Below, piece by piece: positions 34,361 through 42,385 of a DNA stretch of 64,000 nucleotides. Below the pieces are notes generated by a model. That model saw only the letters and a list, made by a program, of their open reading frames with translations. It did not search any database and was not told the origin of the DNA. Source of the stretch: Pedobacter cryoconitis (lineage in GTDB: Bacteria; Bacteroidota; Bacteroidia; Sphingobacteriales; Sphingobacteriaceae); assembly GCF_014200595.1 (NCBI RefSeq), contig NZ_JACHCG010000001.1, positions 2,046,001 through 2,110,000 of the forward strand. The letters run 5' to 3'. Positions within the stretch are counted from its first letter, which is position 1, and every line of letters begins with the position of its first letter. Position numbers and translations under genes: made by a program.

Positions 34361-35287
34361 ATGAACAGAATAGAATTTTTAAGAAATAGTGCAATAGCAA
34401 CCGGTGCAATGATTGCAGGCTCTTCCGTAAATGCGGTAGCCAGCTCTTCAGAAAAAATGCAGGCGTTGGCTGGCAAAACATTTAACCTCGATTACGCGCC
34501 TCATGAAGGTATGTTTGCCCAGCATGCTGGTAAAAGTTTTCTGGATCAGATCCAGTTTATGTACGACCAGGGGTTCAGGTCAATTGAAGACAATGGCTTT
34601 TTAAACAGACCTGTAGCAGAGCAAACAAAAATCGGTGATTTACTGGCTAAACTTGGCATGCGGATGGGTGTATTCGTGGTAGATGGCGGTGATAACTGGA
34701 AAACATCACTGACTACTGGTAAAAAAGAATTCAAGGCTAAGTTTGCAGAGACTTGCCACCGTTCTGTAGAAGCTGCAAAACGGTGCAATGCCAAATGGGT
34801 AACTGTAGTACCTGGGTTTTATGAACGCAAACTTCCTTATGGAATCCAGATGGCAAATGTGATCGATGCGATGCGCGCAGGTGCTGAGATTTTTGAGCCG
34901 CATGGCCTGATCATGGTATTGGAAACTTTAAGTGACACACCAGAACTATTTCTACAGCAAACACATGAGACTTATAGTCTTTGTAAAGCAGTTAATAGTC
35001 CGTCCTGCAAAATCCTCTTTGATATTTATCATATGCAACGGACTGAAGGGAACCTGATAAACAATATAGACCGCTGCTGGGAAGAAATTGCCTACTTGCA
35101 GATTGGTGATAATCCAGGAAGAAATGAACCGGGGACTGGTGAAATTAATTACAAAAATCTATTCAAACATTTGTATCAAAAGGGATATAAAGGTGTAATG
35201 GGAATGGAGCATGGCAACGCTATCAAAGGCAAAGAAGGGGAGTTGCGCGTTATTCAGGCTTATAGAGAAGCAGATAGCTTCCTGTAG
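34361..35287 (+). CDS. Exported hydroxypyruvate-isomerase-like TIM barrel
   Basis: A 308-residue sugar phosphate isomerase/epimerase-fold protein with an N-terminal signal of twin-arginine character (NRIEFLRNSAIATGAMIAG), so it is likely periplasmic. The family hallmark LQIGDNPGRNEPGTGEINY matches hydroxypyruvate isomerase closely, and metal ligands appear as Glu in MVLETLS, Asp/His in FDIYHMQ and Glu/His near MGMEHGN. In the periplasm free hydroxypyruvate is unlikely, so it probably acts on a keto sugar made by the Gfo/Idh enzyme two genes upstream, by isomerisation or elimination. It lies 25 bases after apbE. The call on fold is firm, the reaction uncertain. Confidence 0.85.
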   Translation: MNRIEFLRNSAIATGAMIAGSSVNAVASSSEKMQALAGKTFNLDYAPHEGMFAQHAGKSFLDQIQFMYDQGFRSIEDNGFLNRPVAEQTKIGDLLAKLGMRMGVFVVDGGDNWKTSLTTGKKEFKAKFAETCHRSVEAAKRCNAKWVTVVPGFYERKLPYGIQMANVIDAMRAGAEIFEPHGLIMVLETLSDTPELFLQQTHETYSLCKAVNSPSCKILFDIYHMQRTEGNLINNIDRCWEEIAYLQIGDNPGRNEPGTGEINYKNLFKHLYQKGYKGVMGMEHGNAIKGKEGELRVIQAYREADSFL

Positions 35288-35319
35288 GAAATGTTCAGGT
35301 TTTAAAGTAAGTTTGGCAC

Positions 35320-36117
35320 ATGGATTTTTTACACACGATTCTGGGCCCGGATATTAAAGCTGGATTACTGATTATTTTAAACCTGATTGTTATAGAAAGC
35401 TTGCTCTCAGTAGATAATGCTGCGGTATTAGCCACCATGGTTATGGACTTGCCCAGGGATCAGCGTAAAAGAGCCTTGAAATATGGGATTATCGGTGCTT
35501 ATGTATTTCGTGGAATTTGTTTATTCCTTGCGGCCTGGTTAGTCAAAATATGGTGGCTAAAACCTTTGGGAGGTCTGTATCTTTTATATCTTGCTTTTGA
35601 TTTTTTCAGAAAGAAAAGCGTGAAAAACAATCCGCATCAAGAAGAACAAATTGATAAATCAAAAAGCTGGTTTTATAAAAACACAGTTGGCCTGGTTGGA
35701 ACATTCTGGGCAACCGTGGCTCTGGTTGAAGTTATGGATTTAGCCTTTTCTATTGATAACGTGTTTGCGGCTGTCGCTTTCACAGATCATATTTACCTGA
35801 TTTATATCGGCGTATTTATTGGGATTTTAGCGATGCGCTTTGTCGCGCAGGCATTCGTCAGACTAATGGAGAAATTCACTTTTCTGGAAACGGCTGCTTT
35901 TACGGTAATTGGTGTGCTGGGCATTAAACTGACCTCATCGCTTTTGACACATTTCTTCCCTGAATCACAAATCACTTATTTACTGGAGAGTGAGAAAACA
36001 GATCTTTTCGTTTCTATCTTCACCGTTGCTATTTTTGTTTTACCAATTGCGTCCTCTTTGTTATTTAACTTCCCTAAAAAGAGTAAAACACACGAGGAAA
36101 TTGAAAAAGAAGAGTGA
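35320..36117 (+). CDS. TerC-family membrane protein
   Basis: A 265-residue integral membrane protein with about seven to eight spans. The two symmetry-related motifs with buried Asp are present: ESLLSVDNAAVLATMVMDLP in the first half and DLAFSIDNVFAAVAFTDH in the second. TerC/Alx relatives export Mn or supply metals to secreted metalloenzymes. As last gene of the SusCD-Gfo/Idh-isomerase operon it could load Mn or another divalent ion into the exported isomerase, an attractive but unproven link. Its stop codon abuts (0 bases) the stop of a convergent small membrane gene at 36118. Confidence 0.9.
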   Translation: MDFLHTILGPDIKAGLLIILNLIVIESLLSVDNAAVLATMVMDLPRDQRKRALKYGIIGAYVFRGICLFLAAWLVKIWWLKPLGGLYLLYLAFDFFRKKSVKNNPHQEEQIDKSKSWFYKNTVGLVGTFWATVALVEVMDLAFSIDNVFAAVAFTDHIYLIYIGVFIGILAMRFVAQAFVRLMEKFTFLETAAFTVIGVLGIKLTSSLLTHFFPESQITYLLESEKTDLFVSIFTVAIFVLPIASSLLFNFPKKSKTHEEIEKEE

Positions 36118-36420
36118 TCAGCTTTTAATCAGGATTAACAGGGCTACAAACAAGCTCAAATCAAAAGTGAAAGTACATACCCAGATAAATCCTCTGGATA
36201 ATCCCATATTACGGTAGTAGTAAAATTCCTTCTTTTTATAATTACTTAAGTAATAGCCTACTATCCCAAGTGTAATCACCTTGAACCAGATAATCACTGG
36301 CTGGAATTCTACACCCATCAGTTGGTAAGCTGCCATACCAATTAAAAAGAGGGTCAAAGTGGCGGCCATTAAGCCGAGATAAGAAGTCAGCAAAAGCCTT
36401 AAAATTTTGAGAGTTTTCAT
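36118..36420 (-). CDS. Small membrane protein of unknown function
   Basis: A 100-residue protein with three hydrophobic segments (about residues 8-30, 40-60 and 80-99) and Lys/Tyr-rich cytoplasmic loops (NYKKKEFYYYRNMG). No family is recognised. Its stop codon directly abuts the terC stop in a tail-to-tail arrangement with no terminator between, so antisense transcription across the ends is likely. It is codirectional with the 79-residue gene 67 bases upstream. Confidence 0.6.
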   Translation of the reverse strand: MKTLKILRLLLTSYLGLMAATLTLFLIGMAAYQLMGVEFQPVIIWFKVITLGIVGYYLSNYKKKEFYYYRNMGLSRGFIWVCTFTFDLSLFVALLILIKS

Positions 36421-36487
36421 ACTGGAGCAGGTTAGATGCTTAAATATATATAATTAAATAACTATCCTGACATTTTTAGTAGTAATA

Positions 36488-36727
36488 TTAATGCGATTTC
36501 CTGATTTTTTTTCTGGGCGACGGGACATGATATTCTTCCTCCGGATAAATATTCCATTCATTGAGCGCTTGTTGCAAGCTTCCAAGCGTAGATTCTTCCA
36601 TATTAACCAGGGCAGTTTCAGGCCACAGGCTATTATCCAGTATCTGTACATGGTGGTTTTCCAGAATTGAGCATACTTTTTCCAGGTTTGGCTCTTCAAT
36701 CCCCTGATATTTTATAATGAAATTCAT
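36488..36727 (-). CDS. Small acidic hypothetical protein
   Basis: A 79-residue cytoplasmic protein. It opens MNFIIKYQGIEEPNLEKVCSILENHHVQILDNS, a beta-alpha-beta pattern like a small ferredoxin-like (ACT-type) half, and ends in a basic tail (RKKIRKSH). A competing frame on the same strand (36454-36699) encodes Trp/Arg-rich nonsense and was discarded. Upstream (25 bases) is a 24-base perfect dyad at 36752-36775. Function unknown; I would guess a small sensor or regulator. Confidence 0.55.
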   Translation of the reverse strand: MNFIIKYQGIEEPNLEKVCSILENHHVQILDNSLWPETALVNMEESTLGSLQQALNEWNIYPEEEYHVPSPRKKIRKSH

Positions 36728-36751
36728 TTTCGAGGCATAACATTTAAATAA

Positions 36752-36775
36752 ATTTAATCAATATTTTGATTAAAT
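36752..36775. promoter_or_regulatory. Perfect 10-base-arm dyad in a divergent promoter region
   Basis: ATTTAATCAA (36752-36761) and TTGATTAAAT (36766-36775) are exact complements around TATT. It lies 25 bases upstream of the 79-residue gene and 130 bases upstream of the 85-residue gene. An operator is likelier than a terminator, as it lies at gene 5' ends. Confidence 0.5.
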
Positions 36776-36889
36776 ACTGTACTGAAATTTTTATGTGGTA
36801 ATTGGCCAGCCACGTATTTGACACCCTTTTCAAGTATTTATACGTAAACAAAACCGTAATTTACACCTATTGATGGGATCTTTGAGAAC

Positions 36890-36905
36890 TGATACTTTAG
36901 TATCA
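36890..36905. promoter_or_regulatory. Perfect palindrome ending on a start codon
   Basis: TGATACT (36890-36896) and AGTATCA (36899-36905) are exact complements around TT. The last A is the first base of the ATG of the 85-residue gene. In RNA it would form a 7-pair stem with a very tight loop; in DNA it is a dyad at the transcript start. It shares the ATACT/AGTAT core with 21385-21395. Confidence 0.45.
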
Positions 36906-37162
36906 TGCATAAATACACCTATATCGCGGACGTTAATGAAACAAAATTGACATTAACGATTAATACTGCAACAGCAGTTGTGCCACTTTACCAGGTCTTT
37001 ACCAATGGTAAATTAGTGGGATGCTTACTGAAAGAAAAAATGGAAGAAGATTTATTTTGGAGCGGAACAACACTGCTAACCCAAATACTGGCCGCAGAGA
37101 TTGGTGACTTCATCAAAAGAACTGACGAATTGTTTATTAAAGAGGGATCATTATTGAATTGA
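36905..37162 (+). CDS. Small hypothetical protein behind a palindromic leader
   Basis: An 85-residue soluble protein (HKYTYIADVNETKLTLTI at the start, KRTDELFIKEG near the end). No family is recognised. It is mainly beta in the first half and helical in the second. Its ATG overlaps a perfect dyad (36890-36905), and its stop codon lies in the loop of a 17-pair bidirectional terminator shared with the convergent subtilase gene. Such tight control at both ends suggests a real, regulated gene despite its length. Confidence 0.6.
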   Translation: MHKYTYIADVNETKLTLTINTATAVVPLYQVFTNGKLVGCLLKEKMEEDLFWSGTTLLTQILAAEIGDFIKRTDELFIKEGSLLN

Positions 37163-37180
37163 AAATGATCCCTCTTTAAT
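37136..37180. terminator. 17-pair bidirectional terminator overlapping two stop codons
   Basis: ATTAAAGAGGGATCATT (37136-37152) pairs perfectly with 37164-37180 around an 11-base loop. The last codons and stop (37160-37162) of the plus-strand gene lie in it, and the minus-strand subtilase stop (37180-37182) touches its edge. A/T runs on both sides suit termination in both directions. Confidence 0.85.
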
Positions 37181-38691
37181 TATTTTGTCGCTGCCGGTGG
37201 CTGTAACATACCTTTGCCTTCATATAGATTTCCGAATCCCAGGGCTTTGATATTAATAGAAAGGTATTTTACCATTTCATCTGCCCTGGTTTGATTTCTC
37301 GGTAAATTAAGCAGGTCAGGATTGCCAGCCAGTATTCTTGCTGCCATACCTGTTGCTGCCGGACAGGCCATGCTGGTTCCATCCATCACAGCATAAAGGT
37401 TATTGGGATAAGTAGAGATAATCCCGACTCCGGGTGCAGTCAAATCAGTTTCCGGACCAATATTAGAAAAATCAGCTATAAAATTAGCTTTATCTGTACC
37501 ATAAGGCTCCTGCACTGATCCACTCTCAACGCTATCGGGAGGAAAAGTATTCAGTCTGCCCATAGCTGAGACCGCAATAGAAAGACTATCATTGGCAGGA
37601 AAACTTACCGGGCTTCTGTTATCATTGCCATTTGCAGCAAAACAAACAATTCCGGCATTATAGGCTTCTTTGATATAACTCGTAATTCCTTCATCGGCCT
37701 GAGATTCTCCAAGACTCATATTGATCAGGTCACATTGATCAGTTATGGCTTGATTGATCGCTTTCATGATGTCAAAATTCGACGCACCGCTACCTTTCGG
37801 GAAAACGCGGTAACTCATGATTTCCACGCCGGCAGCCACACCATTCAATGCACCATAGGCACCAATTATTCCACCCACATGTGTACCATGACCTTCTCCG
37901 TTATCCTGGTAATCAGTTTCTTTTTCACCTCTGACCAGGTTTTTTCCGTCTGTAACTTTCAGATCACGGTGAGGTCCAACGCCAGTATCAATAATGCCAA
38001 CACGGACTTTTTGTGTAAGCTTAGGCAAATTAGCGGTATCATAAAAGTATCTTAAGCTGTCTTTAAAATCAAGCTTGATGGGTACAAGCTGAATGTCCAG
38101 CGTAGCGTCCAGCTGCACATCTTTTTTAAAATACCCCCAGTAGCTATGGTCTGCGTAGATATAAATACGCTCCGCAATACTTTTATCGAGATTTAAAGAA
38201 ATAGTTCCCTGTGCATTCGTAATGCCGGAAGCTCCTTTACTCGCTGTGAAATCAGTAAAAAGCACTACTGTAGCATTTGAAATACCTTTGCCTTCAGGAT
38301 CTTTAATGGTAACGGTTACCGCTGTTTTTGTTTCAGCCTGTTCAACCTGGATCAGTATTTTTTTTGGAGAACAAACCGCAGGTTCATAAAATTTCTCTTC
38401 AATAATCCTTAATCCAGGATAGGAGAAGCGAAAATTAGCGAGCTCATCTGCATTAATCCGGATAAGTTTTGCACCTTGTTTTTCAATAGAATCCAAAACG
38501 ACAACAGGAATGTCATCACTTGATTTTTGGTGCATATTTCTGCTGGCCAGACTAACCGTAGAAGAATGTTCAACAGAATTACTAAGCATAGTGAGGAACC
38601 TGGCTACATTAGGGCTGTCTTGTTCGGTAATATTGGTACGGAAGACGGGGAGCAGAATGTAGTTTTTCGAAGCAAAATTGTTCTTTTTCAT
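37180..38691 (-). CDS. S8-family subtilisin-like serine protease without signal peptide
   Basis: A 503-residue protease. Residues 1-105 form an N-terminal unit (KNYILLPVFRT, then LIRINADELANFRFSYPGLRIIEE) like the propeptide of fervidolysin-type subtilases. Residues 110-205 look like a beta-sandwich with a carboxypeptidase-regulatory-like pattern (DPEGKGISNATVVLF). The catalytic domain has Asp235 (VGIIDTGVGP), His268 (GHGTHVGGII), the oxyanion Asn356 and Ser440 (GTSMACPAA), all intact. No Sec or Tat signal or lipobox is seen, which is odd for this family. It is the last of four genes with three unknown proteins, including one barrel-like exported protein, so it may act on or with them. Substrate unknown. 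Confidence 0.88.
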   Translation of the reverse strand: MKKNNFASKNYILLPVFRTNITEQDSPNVARFLTMLSNSVEHSSTVSLASRNMHQKSSDDIPVVVLDSIEKQGAKLIRINADELANFRFSYPGLRIIEEKFYEPAVCSPKKILIQVEQAETKTAVTVTIKDPEGKGISNATVVLFTDFTASKGASGITNAQGTISLNLDKSIAERIYIYADHSYWGYFKKDVQLDATLDIQLVPIKLDFKDSLRYFYDTANLPKLTQKVRVGIIDTGVGPHRDLKVTDGKNLVRGEKETDYQDNGEGHGTHVGGIIGAYGALNGVAAGVEIMSYRVFPKGSGASNFDIMKAINQAITDQCDLINMSLGESQADEGITSYIKEAYNAGIVCFAANGNDNRSPVSFPANDSLSIAVSAMGRLNTFPPDSVESGSVQEPYGTDKANFIADFSNIGPETDLTAPGVGIISTYPNNLYAVMDGTSMACPAATGMAARILAGNPDLLNLPRNQTRADEMVKYLSINIKALGFGNLYEGKGMLQPPAATK

Positions 38692-38728
38692 AAGGACGAG
38701 GATTTAAAATTAGGTGAGGGAGGAATAT

Positions 38729-39100
38729 TTACCACCAGGTGGTATTGAAGCGTCTTTTCGTTTTGATGGTTTGCCTGAAACCAATCGTGGCAGCAGTTGG
38801 GGGATCAGCTTTTGAGCCCAGCACCTGGTTGGTACCGGTTGCGGTAGCATAAATCAGAAAACCATTTAGCAAAGCAATAAAATACCTGGAAATCTCATTT
38901 CCGGCAGATTGTGTCAATAGCGCCGCCGCAAAAGAGATCAGGATAGAAACGAGCAGGGCAAGCCACTTCGGATTAAAATCAAAAACTTTCTGGATCGTAC
39001 TGCAAATAATATAAACCGCACCAGTAGCACCTGCTAAAGTACTCAGACTAGCTGTAGTGAAAAAATCTCCGGGAATACCTGCGGAATGTAGCTCTTGCAT
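38729..39100 (-). CDS. Small membrane protein of the subtilase operon
   Basis: A 123-residue protein with two to three hydrophobic segments (about residues 16-36, 45-65 and 72-95), a polar N-terminus and a basic C-terminal tail (KTKRRFNTTWW). The pattern of small, closely spaced spans with charged tail recalls holins or pore-like partners, but I recognise no family and do not assert that. It is third in the four-gene operon, 31 bases after the barrel-like gene and 37 bases before the subtilase. Confidence 0.6.
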   Translation of the reverse strand: MQELHSAGIPGDFFTTASLSTLAGATGAVYIICSTIQKVFDFNPKWLALLVSILISFAAALLTQSAGNEISRYFIALLNGFLIYATATGTNQVLGSKADPPTAATIGFRQTIKTKRRFNTTWW

Positions 39101-39131
39101 GGCTTAAAGGATTAGATAAAACATTAGGTTT

Positions 39132-40208
39132 CTATTTCGCGAAATCTCTGGACATAATTGAACTGAATGAATATTTAGCAACAATACCAAAAGAGAGCCG
39201 CTCGTGGAACTGGTCTGTACTATGAAGGCTGTTAAAGACATCGTTTGACTGCAAGTAAAGACCGCCTGCAAATTTACCTTCACTTTTATAGAAATTGATT
39301 GCAGTACCCGCCTGAAAGACCTTATTAATCTCTTTCTCCTGTAAAGGCAAAATAATCCGGGTATACAATGTATTCCAAACCAGGCGATAATCACTGCTGA
39401 CACGACCATAATATAGCGCGTCAGTTTTAATATTTACCCTGTTATAAGCCATATAACCACCCTGGTAAGCATTGATCTTACTTTCGGTAGATAATTCAGA
39501 ATTATTTACTATGGTGGTGTTTTTCAGCGTATAACTGGTCAGCGTTAAAGAATCAAGATTATTGTAACGTTCATAGCCTAATGCAATACCAAATACCCAG
39601 CGTGGCGCATATTCATAATTTAAACCAATATCCACAAAACCTCCCCGGAAATTCACTTTTTCGAACCGTTTGGGCAGGGAAGGGGCATCTTCTGGCTGGT
39701 ATAGCCTGAAGTTATCTGCATTCAGACCCGCATTGATATAAGTGGTCAGAGATTGGGTATGCCTGGTGCTGCGATTCTCTTCGATTTGCCGGTTCAATAG
39801 CTTAATGGCATTGATGGCTGTCTCATTTTTATCAGGGTTTGCGTCTTCAATTTCTCTAATCCTTTTTAATAATTCGAGTACGGTAGTCTGATAGCTCTTT
39901 CTTAAACCAATGAAAATACCAACTTTAGACTGTGGGGTCAGTTTACCGCCATTAAAGAGATCAGCTATTCCTTCTCTGTTATTTCCACTGGCAGACAAGC
40001 CCCAGATAATTTGTGAAGGCTTTTCTATAGCAAGCTTTCTGAAATTATTCCATGAAGCAGCTAAAGCTGCTTCATTCAGGTTAAATGAAACATTTGAATT
40101 TTTAGTGATGATAGCAGATTCTCCTCTTGCATCTTCGGCAATAATTTGCGCACCAGCCCCGCCTGAAAGGACTACACATAACAGTAATAGCAGATAAAGC
40201 GTTTTCAT
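39132..40208 (-). CDS. Exported barrel-like protein of the subtilase operon
   Basis: A 358-residue exported protein with a clear Sec signal (LYLLLLLCVVLSGGAGAQ, cleavage about residue 21). The first part is helical and polar (NEAALAASWNNFRKLAIEKPSQIIWGL; LLKRIREIEDANPDKNETAI); the second, from about residue 190, has alternating aromatic strands (VNFRGGFVDIGLNYEYAPRWVFGIALGYERYNN) as in outer-membrane beta barrels, ending FGIVAKYSFSSIMSRDFAK. The last residues are not the usual C-terminal Phe, so barrel assembly is uncertain. It is second in the operon, 4 bases after the first gene. Unknown family. Confidence 0.65.
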   Translation of the reverse strand: MKTLYLLLLLCVVLSGGAGAQIIAEDARGESAIITKNSNVSFNLNEAALAASWNNFRKLAIEKPSQIIWGLSASGNNREGIADLFNGGKLTPQSKVGIFIGLRKSYQTTVLELLKRIREIEDANPDKNETAINAIKLLNRQIEENRSTRHTQSLTTYINAGLNADNFRLYQPEDAPSLPKRFEKVNFRGGFVDIGLNYEYAPRWVFGIALGYERYNNLDSLTLTSYTLKNTTIVNNSELSTESKINAYQGGYMAYNRVNIKTDALYYGRVSSDYRLVWNTLYTRIILPLQEKEINKVFQAGTAINFYKSEGKFAGGLYLQSNDVFNSLHSTDQFHERLSFGIVAKYSFSSIMSRDFAK

Positions 40209-40212
40209 AACG

Positions 40213-40578
40213 TTATTTTATAAGTTGATTATAATCCAGGTTCCCTTTTGCATCTGTATACACTTTGATTGTATTTGCGGCCAGCGGTACACCATCAACC
40301 TGAATGTCTAAAGTCCAGAAATCACCAGACAGGCCGCCTGCATATAGGGTAACCTGTAAGCCATCTTCTTCCAGCAGACATAAATACTTTTGAGAGCCTT
40401 TGGTCGTGAAATTATCGGGGTTGCTATCCTGGTCGTGGGCCAGGTCAATATTGGTATAGCCAATATGGAAACCATTTTCAAGGAAAGTTACATTGGAAGA
40501 CTTTTTCAGACTGTAAGTTACAGCAACAATTTTCCCCGATTTGCCCTTGGCAGCATGAGAAAGCTTGAAAAATTTCAT
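40213..40578 (-). CDS. Small beta-rich protein, first gene of the subtilase operon
   Basis: A 121-residue protein without signal peptide, predicted mostly beta: VAVTYSLKKSSNVTFLENGFHIGYTNID, LQVTLYAGGLSGDFWTLDIQVDGV, IKVYTDAKGNLDYNQLI. This resembles a small sandwich or sticky-barrel fold that might be a binding or immunity-like component. I recognise no family. It leads the four-gene operon and starts 525 bases from the next divergent gene. The upstream region 40579-41103 is AT-rich, with a GATGC/GCATC pair (40958-40969) and no promoter match I trust. Confidence 0.6.
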   Translation of the reverse strand: MKFFKLSHAAKGKSGKIVAVTYSLKKSSNVTFLENGFHIGYTNIDLAHDQDSNPDNFTTKGSQKYLCLLEEDGLQVTLYAGGLSGDFWTLDIQVDGVPLAANTIKVYTDAKGNLDYNQLIK

Positions 40579-41103
40579 AGAGTAAGTTGTTAGTAGTCAG
40601 TATCAAGATAAGGATTTATAAATATCAATTACACTAATTAGAAATAATTTTCTCCACCAAATTGACAGGTTATACACATGTTTTTATGGCTAAAAAGAAC
40701 ATCTGATGAAAAATCATATTAGCAAGGCTAAAAGTTTTCTTAAAATCAAGCACATAAGAGAATTTACGGCTAATTAAAGGAAGTAAAAGAAAATATATCC
40801 TTAAAAATTTTAATAAATACAATCATTACTATAAATATTGTAATTAATATTATTATAAATTGAGTTTAAAGCTGCTTATTCTTATAGTATTCAATCGTTA
40901 AAGGTTAATTATCAACTAAAAAATAAATATAAATTAAACCTGTAGTTATACCACATAGATGCACGCATCAGACTGTAGCGCAGGCTTATAAACAATTGTT
41001 AAAAAAATCAAAAAAAATTAAAACATTTCACTAATCATTGGGTTTTTAGGGTATTCAAGCAAGAATAGCCTGATAATTTTTAACAGTTTAAAACAAATAT
41101 CTT

Positions 41104-41685
41104 ATGAAAAAATTTACTTTATGCCTGCTAACTGCAATCTTAGGAGTTGGCTTGTCTGCAAATGCACAAATCCAAAAAGGTAACGTAATGGTTGGTGGTA
41201 ATCTGGCTAATCTGGGCTTAGATCTGAATGGTTCTAAAAACTTTAGTTTAGACATTACACCGAAGGCAGCATGGTTTATTCAGGATAATGTAGCCTTGGG
41301 AGGTTACGTGAATTTAGGATTAAAAACCGTTAAGGATGGCCCGACTACAACAAACTACGGTTTTGGTGGTTTAGGCCGTTACTATGCTGGTTCAGACACC
41401 GAAGTACTTAAACACGGTCGTTTCTTTGGAGAGGCTACAGTTGGTTTTGGTGGTACAAACACAAGTAAAGGTGGTAGTAACACGAACGGTTTAGCATTCA
41501 GTTTCGGCCCTGGTTTTGCTTATTTCATTACACCTAACATTGGTTTAGAAACCTTGTTAAAATATAATGCAACAGCAGGATTTGGAAATACAGGCTACCA
41601 GAATAACCTTGGTTTGTCTTTTGGCTTCCAGATTTATCTGCCAGGTCAGCGTTCAATCAACAAAGTTAAAGGTGACGTAAAATAG
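41104..41685 (+). CDS. Outer-membrane beta-barrel protein
   Basis: A 193-residue exported protein with a Sec signal (LLTAILGVGLSANAQ, cleavage about residue 21). The mature part has Gly-rich alternating strands (NVMVGGNLANLGLDL, NVALGGYVNLGL, ANGLAFSFGPGFAYF) ending in an aromatic-rich strand FGFQIYLPG. It fits an eight-strand porin-like outer-membrane protein common in Bacteroidota. The substrate or binding role is unknown. A strong terminator follows 18 bases after the stop. A 525-base AT-rich region lies upstream. Confidence 0.8.
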   Translation: MKKFTLCLLTAILGVGLSANAQIQKGNVMVGGNLANLGLDLNGSKNFSLDITPKAAWFIQDNVALGGYVNLGLKTVKDGPTTTNYGFGGLGRYYAGSDTEVLKHGRFFGEATVGFGGTNTSKGGSNTNGLAFSFGPGFAYFITPNIGLETLLKYNATAGFGNTGYQNNLGLSFGFQIYLPGQRSINKVKGDVK

Positions 41686-41703
41686 TTTAAACCCTATGAT
41701 AAG

Positions 41704-41734
41704 AAGCCCTGTTGTGAAAACAACGGGGCTTTTT
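41704..41734. terminator. Terminator after the outer-membrane barrel gene
   Basis: AAGCCCTGTTGT (41704-41715) pairs with ACAACGGGGCTT (41720-41731) over 12 positions with one wobble and a GAAA loop; four T follow. It also ends two bases before the convergent methyltransferase stop, so it can serve both genes. Confidence 0.85.
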
Positions 41735-41736
41735 GT

Positions 41737-42351
41737 TTATAATTTTTGCAGACACCAGGTAGTCATGCAGCGCAGGTTCTGAACATTTGTAGTTTTAACA
41801 GGCTCATACAGATATCCACTGAGCTCTTTCGTATAGTTCAGTAAAGTTTGTTCATTTACCAGAAAACGCTCTGTTCCGTCCGGTAACAAGTACCGGCCGT
41901 TGCCTAAAGGAGAAATCAGCTCTTCTATTCCGATGTCAGAAGCAAGTCTGGCAAAAAAGAAACCTCCTGGTTTAATAACCTTCCACATCGCCAGCAGCAT
42001 CTCTTTAAAGTGCATTTCATTTTTGGCAAAATGCAGCACTGCACTGCAAATCAGCAGGTCGAAATATTCTTCACCAAAAGGCATATCCTCGGCACTGGAA
42101 ACCCTGAAATTAATTAATGGATGTGTTGGTGAAAGGCTCTCAGCTAAGGCTTTAACTGTATTAATAGCGGCAGGGTTGGGGTCTATTCCGTATACTTCAA
42201 AGCCGTTATTCAAGAAGTAGACCAGGTTACGACCGCCGCCACAACCCACATCTATTACTTTTTGACAATGGCTATAATGGCCTTTCAATAACTGGTCAAA
42301 GAGATAAATATCTATGTTACCATAAAGCTGTTGCAGAGAAGATGGTGTCAT
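41737..42351 (-). CDS. Class I SAM-dependent methyltransferase
   Basis: A 204-residue cytoplasmic methyltransferase of the UbiE/Tehb-like fold. Motif I reads VIDVGCGGGRNLVYFL, with the acidic end of strand 2 in YGIDPNPAA, and motif post-I to IV is ICSAVLHFAKNEMHF. The later GGFFFARLASD shows the usual post-IV strand. Size matches small-molecule methyltransferases (tellurite-type, or 3-demethylubiquinone-like). The target is unknown. It faces the outer-membrane barrel gene tail to tail and lies 35 bases after the GH operon's barrel gene; it is separate in theme. Confidence 0.85.
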   Translation of the reverse strand: MTPSSLQQLYGNIDIYLFDQLLKGHYSHCQKVIDVGCGGGRNLVYFLNNGFEVYGIDPNPAAINTVKALAESLSPTHPLINFRVSSAEDMPFGEEYFDLLICSAVLHFAKNEMHFKEMLLAMWKVIKPGGFFFARLASDIGIEELISPLGNGRYLLPDGTERFLVNEQTLLNYTKELSGYLYEPVKTTNVQNLRCMTTWCLQKL

Positions 42352-42385
42352 TGCTGTATATTATTTTTTTGAAATATACACCAAT

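Noticed and set aside
36454..36699. 81-codon open frame on the minus strand
   Set aside because: It overlaps the 36488-36727 frame in another register; its Trp/Arg-rich protein looks non-coding and the other frame has a cleaner start and flank.
40579..41103. 525-base gene-free region
   Set aside because: I looked for tRNAs, small ORFs, promoters and dyads. Apart from a short GATGC/GCATC pair at 40958-40969 it is AT-rich without a signal I can support.
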